From Bacteroidota bacterium (GTDB taxonomy: Bacteria; Bacteroidota; Bacteroidia; Sphingobacteriales; Sphingobacteriaceae), in contig JAMFRP010000042.1 of NCBI GenBank assembly GCA_026224775.1, forward strand, positions 1-64,000: DNA of 64,000 nt, written 5' to 3'. A model generated the notes under the pieces. The model made no database searches and was not told where the DNA came from. It worked only from the letters and a program-made list of their open reading frames with translations. The stretch's first letter is position 1; the number at the start of each line of letters is the position of its first letter. Positions 58,780 to 64,000 of the stretch are shown here, one piece after another. The translations under genes and the position numbers were made by a program.

Positions 58780-58789
58780 GCCAATATTA

Positions 58790-59551
58790 TTAAACTTCGC
58801 CTAAATAAATCTCTGTTTGGTAATGAAAACTGATTTTGCCGTTCTCATTGTATTTGACAAACAACTCCTTCAGTAATTTTAAAAACACATTTCCTTTATC
58901 GGTGTCTTGCGGTGGTACGTAAGATGATGAAAACGCACGGCCTATCAATCCTTCTTCGTCAAAAACCTGTACGTTGGGGAATTTTTTAACCTCGTATTTA
59001 CCATTTTTAAAAAATACTTTAAAGTCGAGGTCCTTAATGTTTTGATGATTTACTTTATTGTAATCAACCGAATCATTCTTTAGCAACGCATCATATTCAA
59101 TAGAAAATTTATCGGTATTAGTGGCACGGTTATTCCAGACCAGTGCGGCTTTGTGGCCGGGTTTTAGTATCCGGTTAAATTCTACCCTTGTATTATCATT
59201 ACTAAACCAATGGAAGGCCTGTGCACAGGTTATCATATCAATGCTATGATCAGGTAAGGTAGTGCCTCCGGCGGTACCGGCAACAGGGATGAAATTTCGG
59301 TTACCTGATAATTGCTCAATAGCCGCATCAAGCATGGGTTGGTTAGGCTCAACAGCGAAAACTTTATAGCCTTTCTCCAGCAATAATTTAGTAAAAATAC
59401 CAGTGCCTGCACCAACATCAGCAATAACTGAACTGGTTGTTAAATTGCATTCAGCTTTCAGATAATCCAATACCTCCGGTGGGTAGGTTGGGCGATATTT
59501 AACGTAGTTATCAACGCGATCTGAGAATCTTTTGGTAGGATCGGCTTCCAT
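58790..59551 (-). CDS. class I SAM-dependent methyltransferase
   Basis: A 253-residue methyltransferase: RVDNYVKYRPTYPPEVLDYL at the N-terminus, SAM motif VIADVGAGTGIFTKLLLEKGYKVFAVEPN, then MITCAQAFHWFSNDNTRVEFNRILKPG. It resembles the UbiE/Methyltransf_11 group of small-molecule methyltransferases (type often named after trans-aconitate or ubiquinone methyltransferases). The substrate is unknown. It is 3 nt downstream of the epimerase gene on the same strand. Confidence 0.82.
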   Translation of the reverse strand: MEADPTKRFSDRVDNYVKYRPTYPPEVLDYLKAECNLTTSSVIADVGAGTGIFTKLLLEKGYKVFAVEPNQPMLDAAIEQLSGNRNFIPVAGTAGGTTLPDHSIDMITCAQAFHWFSNDNTRVEFNRILKPGHKAALVWNNRATNTDKFSIEYDALLKNDSVDYNKVNHQNIKDLDFKVFFKNGKYEVKKFPNVQVFDEEGLIGRAFSSSYVPPQDTDKGNVFLKLLKELFVKYNENGKISFHYQTEIYLGEV

Positions 59552-59554
59552 GTA

Positions 59555-60421
59555 TTATATGCTTATAAAAAACGCGGCCTCGAAAACGTGACCTACGCTT
59601 AATTTTTGTATATTTTCTTTTTTACTGATGTTTTTAGGCTCACCTTCGGTATCGGCACAACCTAACCATGGTTCAATACAAACAAATGGTGCTCCCGGTT
59701 TGGCCCATAAACCTAAGTAGTTAAAATGCGGGAACTCTACCGATAGGGTTTCGCTATGATTCTTACTTTTAATCGTCACCTCGCGCGATTGCAGGTTTTT
59801 AAACACCAATGCATCGTTTTTAAAGAGATCTTTAGTAAGCCACAATTTCTTGCCATCTAAAGGCACGTTGGCAGTAGTTCCGTTAAAATACCCTTCGGAT
59901 GATAGGAGGTGGGAGGTCAGCTTTTCTTCGGTTTCAAACTCCAGATAATAATCTTCGTATTTTTCATCTTTATGGAAAGGTACATTAAAAGCAGGGTGTC
60001 CTCCAACCGAAAAATAAATTGTTTTTTTGTCCAGATTGATGACTTTGTAGGTAATGCGTAGCGCGTTATCTATCAGCATATACATCACCTCGAAATCAAA
60101 TTTATAAGGATATATATCCTTGAATTTTTCGGCGCCGGGTAATGAAAATACAGCCTGCAAATCATCACTTTTCAACAATACAAACTCCGACTGCCTTGCA
60201 AAACCATGTCGGCCCATTGGGTGGGGCTGACCGTCAATCAGTAATTCGTTATTGATCAAACCACCTACAATAGGGAATAAATTTGGTGCGTGCCATGGCC
60301 AAATGCTGGCATCGGCCTGCCATAATTGTTCAACACCGGTTGTTTTATTGTAGATAGAAGTGAGTTGTGCCCCCTGATTATCAATAGTAACTTTTAGTTG
60401 GTCGTTTTCTAAAACTGTCAT
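59555..60421 (-). CDS. aldose 1-epimerase family protein
   Basis: A 288-residue protein of the galactose-mutarotase-like fold: VTIDNQGAQLTSIYNKTTGVEQLWQADASIWPWHAPNLFPIVGGL, MGRHGFARQSEF, FSVGGHPAFNVPF and CIEPWLGCADTEG. It interconverts alpha- and beta-anomers of a sugar or sugar phosphate (the LacX/YeaD-like subgroup). The start at 60421 (MTVLENDQLKVTI) matches family N-termini; an in-frame ATG at 60472 would overlap the upstream gene by 11 nt and is possible through coupling. Confidence 0.85.
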   Translation of the reverse strand: MTVLENDQLKVTIDNQGAQLTSIYNKTTGVEQLWQADASIWPWHAPNLFPIVGGLINNELLIDGQPHPMGRHGFARQSEFVLLKSDDLQAVFSLPGAEKFKDIYPYKFDFEVMYMLIDNALRITYKVINLDKKTIYFSVGGHPAFNVPFHKDEKYEDYYLEFETEEKLTSHLLSSEGYFNGTTANVPLDGKKLWLTKDLFKNDALVFKNLQSREVTIKSKNHSETLSVEFPHFNYLGLWAKPGAPFVCIEPWLGCADTEGEPKNISKKENIQKLSVGHVFEAAFFISI

Positions 60422-60461
60422 AGTGGTTGATGGTTTAAACGAAGGTATCAGTTTTAACAAA

Positions 60462-62897
60462 TCAATCATCATCCTGTTTCTTTTTTTGTTCCAAAATCAC
60501 AAATGCGCTACGCTTTGGTGCAGGTAAAATCGCGTTTTCGCCCTTTACCGATTTCCATATCACTTCGTTCAACTCCAGGTCGGGAACTTTATCTTCTTCG
60601 GCGAAATTAAATTTATCAGATTTTTTGCTGCTTTCATTTACGGCAATGTTGCGTTGCTCTAAATCAACCTGCGCGGATTTTAACACGTAGGGCTCTATAT
60701 TGGGTGTATCAGAAAAGCAGTCATATAACGGTAATGCAGCGGCATCGTATTGGCTCATCGGCGGTAAGTTTAATATTAGCTCAATGGTGCGTAACACGCC
60801 TGATGTAGAGTACATATGATGGATAACGGCATCGTGCTTAACATAGGGGCCGGCAATTAATACCGGCGAACGGTGCGCATCGACATGATCCGGGCCGTTT
60901 TGAGCATCATCTTCCAATATAAAGACTACAGATTCTTTCCAAATCGAACTTTTTGAAAGATGGGCAATCAGCATACCTATACCCTGATCATTATCAGCAA
61001 CTGCCGCTATTGGCGATATGGCACCATGGCGTTGTCCACTGGTATGATCGTTGCCCATCCGTATCGAATTAAATTGAGGCACTTTGTGTATACTTACTAA
61101 TGAATCAAAATCATGTTCCCATATTTTTTCTCTTTCGATGTCTTTTATATTCAAATCAAAGCCCGGTGATTGCGGACAAAGATGGCCTTCAATTGATTTT
61201 AAAGTCGCTTTCCCGTTTGCCGCAAATTCGCCATAGGTGCGGTAACTTACACCTGCTCGCTGGCAGTAATCCCAAATGTATCCATCGCGGGGGCGGCATG
61301 CTTTGCGTGTGCCTTCAAAATCATAGTTACCTCCACGGCCACCGTAGCTTGTGGGCCATGTTTTTTCGGTAAAATCGGTGGAATAGGCCGCGGTACTCCA
61401 GTCGTGGCCATCGGCACTAACTTCGGCATCTACATAAAAGTTATCCAGCAACGCAAACTGATCAGCTACGGCATGTTCATTAGGTGTAACCTTTTCGCCA
61501 AAAATACAGAGTGATGTATCGCCGTTTCCCTTGGTCATATCACCTAACACCTGGTCGTAAGTACGGTTCTCCTTGATAATATAAAAAACATACTTTATAG
61601 GTGATTTGCCGTTGCGGGTACGTGGTATTGGGTTGCCGGTTTCGCCGGGCGCGCGCTTTTCACGCTCATTATTGAAAGGCGTGTTGGCATAAACCTGTTT
61701 AGTGTAAATAATTAATTGAGCAGCGGTTGGTTTATTAATAATAGAGAGCGTACCTTTAAACAAGCCACCAATATATTGCTCATGCGAGTTTATCGCCCCT
61801 GTTTGATAACCACTATTATCCGTTTTTCGTACCGGCTGCGGGCCGAGCGGGTTAGCCATAGAGGTAAAGCCTTTACCATTAGCTACCAATATTTTATTAC
61901 CCAAAACTTTAACATTTGTAGGATACCATCCTACTGGTATAAAGCCCATGCTTTTGCTATTGCCCGGCTTGCTAACATCAAATACCGCCAAGCAATTGTT
62001 ATCGGCATTGGCAATGTATAAGGTTTTTTCATCAGCAGATAAAGCGAGTCCGTTAGTTGTTGATCCGGTTAAACGGGTTGGGTAAAGTGCAGTAGCTACG
62101 GTTTCAACTATTTTTTGGGTTGTTGTGTTGATAATGGAAACCGAATTATCGTTCGCGTTAGCAACAAATAACCAGGTGCCCTTTTTATTGAGCAATAATT
62201 CGTTGGGGTGACTACCACAATTGATAGTGTTTAATTCCTTTGTTTCGGTGTGATATACCGCTACCTGTTCACCGCCCCATAAAGAAATATAAACCGTTTT
62301 TTCATCCGGTGATAATATGCAGCTATAAGCTTCGCCAGTTAATTTGATTTTTGAGAGGATTTGGTGAGACTGCGGATTGATTACGTATAAAGCGCTATCC
62401 TCTTTGGTAACCGTATATAAAATGGTATTGCTTTTATTAACCGCGATGCCGGTTGTACATATTTTGTTCTTTGGCCAGGGTTTGCCTAATTTAATGGTAT
62501 CGGCTGCTCCTATTTTATTATTACTGATGTTAAATGTCAAAACAATATTATCGTTACCACCAGAAACATACAGCGTCTTCTCATCGTGACTAAAAGCCAA
62601 ACCGTACCATGATTTGCCTAATATCTTTTCATCCAATAGTTTTTCATTTACCGGGTCGATGAGTTGTACCGACTGTGTACTTTGCCCATTATTAGTTACG
62701 GCAAGCAATTTGCCGGATGCGGACAGCTGCATATTTAGCGGGAGGTCGCCTAATTGCAGATGGCGGCCAGCAGGGCTAAGCTTCCAGCCGTTGGGTAATA
62801 AAACCTGTTGGGTTTGTTCAATTTTGCCCGGTAACTGGGCGTGTACAGCAAAAACTGTTAACAATAAAAACAGACTGAAAATATATTTGAGTTTCAT
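60462..62897 (-). CDS. YncE-like beta-propeller fused to a phosphoesterase (alkaline phosphatase/AcpA-type)
   Basis: An 811-residue secreted protein (signal MKLKYIFSLFLLLTVFAVHAQ). Residues about 40-370 form a YncE-type seven-bladed propeller with repeats such as KTLYVSGGNDNIVLTFNIS, KTVYISLWGGEQVAVYHTET and KTLYIANADNNCLAVFDVS. From about 440 the phosphoesterase domain begins (IKYVFYIIKENRTYDQVLGDM), with YVDAEVSADGHDWSTAAYSTD, FNSIRMGNDHTSGQRHGA and ILEDDAQNGPDHVDAHRSP. It probably acts on phosphate esters in the periplasm. It starts a three-gene run with the epimerase and methyltransferase. Confidence 0.85.
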   Translation of the reverse strand: MKLKYIFSLFLLLTVFAVHAQLPGKIEQTQQVLLPNGWKLSPAGRHLQLGDLPLNMQLSASGKLLAVTNNGQSTQSVQLIDPVNEKLLDEKILGKSWYGLAFSHDEKTLYVSGGNDNIVLTFNISNNKIGAADTIKLGKPWPKNKICTTGIAVNKSNTILYTVTKEDSALYVINPQSHQILSKIKLTGEAYSCILSPDEKTVYISLWGGEQVAVYHTETKELNTINCGSHPNELLLNKKGTWLFVANANDNSVSIINTTTQKIVETVATALYPTRLTGSTTNGLALSADEKTLYIANADNNCLAVFDVSKPGNSKSMGFIPVGWYPTNVKVLGNKILVANGKGFTSMANPLGPQPVRKTDNSGYQTGAINSHEQYIGGLFKGTLSIINKPTAAQLIIYTKQVYANTPFNNEREKRAPGETGNPIPRTRNGKSPIKYVFYIIKENRTYDQVLGDMTKGNGDTSLCIFGEKVTPNEHAVADQFALLDNFYVDAEVSADGHDWSTAAYSTDFTEKTWPTSYGGRGGNYDFEGTRKACRPRDGYIWDYCQRAGVSYRTYGEFAANGKATLKSIEGHLCPQSPGFDLNIKDIEREKIWEHDFDSLVSIHKVPQFNSIRMGNDHTSGQRHGAISPIAAVADNDQGIGMLIAHLSKSSIWKESVVFILEDDAQNGPDHVDAHRSPVLIAGPYVKHDAVIHHMYSTSGVLRTIELILNLPPMSQYDAAALPLYDCFSDTPNIEPYVLKSAQVDLEQRNIAVNESSKKSDKFNFAEEDKVPDLELNEVIWKSVKGENAILPAPKRSAFVILEQKKKQDDD

Positions 62898-62997
62898 GGG
62901 CAGATCAATTAAACAAATCAAAAATAAGTAATGTTAAGCAGCTAAAGCAGTTGTTAACAGAAACTTAATATGGGTTTAATCAATCAGGTAAAACCTC

Positions 62998-63792
62998 TTA
63001 TTTTTCCAGTTTTAACTGCGCTTTAATGATAGAGTCTTTTTGCGCGTCAGTCAGTTTATAATTAAAGTTGAAGAGGGAGCTTTCCCAATCGCCATATTCC
63101 GGATTTGGCAACACAATATATCGGCTACCAAATTCCTGCATTAATGTTTGGGTTGATGCTGTTCTGTTTTCTTCCGATGGTTTGTTATCATACAGTGCGT
63201 CAAAATCAGCCAGGTTATCACCACAAAGCAGGATAACATTATGTATTTTTAATACATCCTGACGGCGGCTTTCTTTGCTCGATCCTGTTTTACGCATAAT
63301 CAGGTGGGCATCATCGGCGTAAGGCAAACCATATAGTTGCAGGTTTTTTAGTGTACCTGCACGCTCGTCCTCATCGCGGTTGGTGATATAAAATACCTCC
63401 ACATTTTTTGCTGCCGCGTATTTAAAAAATGCGGGGGCACCGGGTACGGTATCGGCTATGGCTTTGGCTGTCCATACTTTCCAGCTTTTACTATCGTAGC
63501 CTAAATTATTCAGGGCCATTTTGGCATCGTAGGGGCTGTTATCTAACAGGGTTTCGTCAATATCGGTAATTACAGCGTAGGGTTTTGCGGATGGTTGTTG
63601 GGTTGCGGCATCCAAACGTAGCTTAGCAATGTTATATGCCTGAAAACATAGGGCTTTATATTCTGCTGCTTGTTGTTGATAGATGGATGCCCAAACTTTG
63701 CCATTATTAACAAGACTGGTATTGATTACTTTTTTTGAACATGCGGCAAGCAATACTATGCCTATAAACAAACAGCTATAAATTTTCTTCAT
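62998..63792 (-). CDS. lipoprotein acid phosphatase/5'-nucleotidase, e(P4) family (HAD IIIB)
   Basis: A 264-residue lipoprotein with Cys18 in IVLLAACSKK. The HAD class IIIB motif DxDxT is AVITDIDETLLDNSPYDA, motif II lies in VEVFYITNRDEDER, and the acidic pair in LLCGDNLADFD. It resembles the surface-exposed e(P4) acid phosphatase/nucleotidase, which salvages phosphate or nucleosides. ATG 63792 is chosen over one 9 nt upstream. Confidence 0.88.
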   Translation of the reverse strand: MKKIYSCLFIGIVLLAACSKKVINTSLVNNGKVWASIYQQQAAEYKALCFQAYNIAKLRLDAATQQPSAKPYAVITDIDETLLDNSPYDAKMALNNLGYDSKSWKVWTAKAIADTVPGAPAFFKYAAAKNVEVFYITNRDEDERAGTLKNLQLYGLPYADDAHLIMRKTGSSKESRRQDVLKIHNVILLCGDNLADFDALYDNKPSEENRTASTQTLMQEFGSRYIVLPNPEYGDWESSLFNFNYKLTDAQKDSIIKAQLKLEK

Positions 63793-63802
63793 GGTGAGCA
63801 AT

Positions 63803-63832
63803 AAGCCGGAATTATTGCAATAATTCCGGCTT
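63803..63832. repeat. 30-nt perfect palindrome overlapping the msrA stop
   Basis: AAGCCGGAATTATTG at 63803-63817 and CAATAATTCCGGCTT at 63818-63832 are perfect inverses with no spacer. TTATTTTTT follows on the + strand, so it resembles a + strand terminator, although both flanking genes are on the - strand. It includes the msrA stop codon (63812-63814). Confidence 0.85.
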
Positions 63833-64000
63833 TATTTTTTGGGTGAATTCCTTTGCAAACTTATTTAATTTAGGCTGTATCACAAAAGAACAATATGGCT
63901 GCGAGGGATTATCATTAAAATAATTCTGATGATAATCTTCGGCTATATAAAATTTGCTGGCCGGGGTTATTTCGGTAACTATCGGGTCATCAAAAACACC
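63812..64000 (-). CDS. msrA: peptide methionine sulfoxide reductase MsrA, C-terminal fragment
   Basis: The - strand frame entering from the window end reads FDDPIVTEITPASKFYIAED, then YHQNYFNDNPSQPYCSFVIQ and PKLNKF before a variable tail and TAA at 63814-63812. The EDYHQNYF block and the following CxxVI-type segment are typical of the MsrA C-terminus. The catalytic N-terminal GCFW motif lies outside the window. It reduces methionine-S-sulfoxide in damaged proteins. It is upstream of the e(P4) gene on the same strand. Confidence 0.88.
   Translation of the reverse strand, partial: GVFDDPIVTEITPASKFYIAEDYHQNYFNDNPSQPYCSFVIQPKLNKFAKEFTQKIKPELLQ

Noticed and set aside
58363..58783. CRISPR array
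   Set aside because: The repeats are inverted elements of different families with no regular spacing or constant direct repeat, and there are no cas genes nearby.
62898..62921. Upstream extension of the YncE-phosphoesterase
   Set aside because: The eight residues precede a well-formed signal peptide starting at MKLKYIF; they would be unusual before it.

Overview
The window is a piece of a Bacteroidota chromosome, most likely from Sphingobacteriaceae (Mucilaginibacter/Pedobacter type). The pointers are the very long IspG, a HemCD fusion, short Bacteroidetes-type IlvC and LeuA, HemJ in place of HemG/HemY, outer-membrane proteins of PorT and BamA/TamA type, and many lipoproteins. No rRNA, tRNA, CRISPR array, prophage or intact transposase gene was seen. 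The organism assignment is inference from gene content. || Layout. 1-422: end of an ATP synthase operon (atpD tail, atpC) closed by a terminator. 831-14063: a long + strand branched-chain amino acid operon, ilvD-ilvB-ilvN-ilvC-leuC-(ABM protein)-leuD-leuB-(methyltransferase)-leuA-ilvA-(methyltransferase). It covers nearly the whole Ile/Val/Leu pathway and carries three uncharacterised passenger genes. 14253-17036: an ABC ATPase, an outer-membrane protein and a membrane protein. 17039-26667: a - strand heme cluster transcribed hemA-hemCD-hemB-hemL-(histidine kinase)-(response regulator)-(TPR membrane protein)-hemE-hemJ, covering the C5 pathway from glutamyl-tRNA to protoporphyrin except the coproporphyrinogen oxidase step, with a two-component system in the middle. 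26829-31966: DoxX, hydrolases and ispG. 32109-32598: a toxin-antitoxin pair with a frameshifted toxin. 32601-35517: an envelope cluster (RDD/GYF, LiaF-like, PspC) plus an SDR enzyme. 35723-38191: mlaE-mlaF and an rRNA methyltransferase. 38311-44549: envelope proteins, an SPFH protein and an NlpC/P60 peptidase. 44935-47606: pyruvate dehydrogenase E1-alpha and E2. 48141-51706: a phosphate module (histidine kinase, DUF47, PiT) plus a DUF4197 protein. 51945-64000: mixed genes including YceI, SGNH, GNAT, topoisomerase IV subunit A, a sugar epimerase, a YncE-phosphoesterase fusion, an e(P4)-type phosphatase and the end of msrA. || The most striking non-coding structure is a dense set of inverted-repeat elements from at least six sequence families. 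They occupy most junctions between co-directional genes in the atp, ilv/leu and heme operons and cluster at 41787-42074 and 58363-58779. Several keep their whole spacer between copies in opposite orientation, so they look like mobile elements without a transposase. One family (a GC-rich 34-bp unit) has also entered the ispG reading frame twice and is translated as a GGDLEGA peptide. Candidate small transcripts lie at 14179-14250 (+) and 53238-53369 (-).
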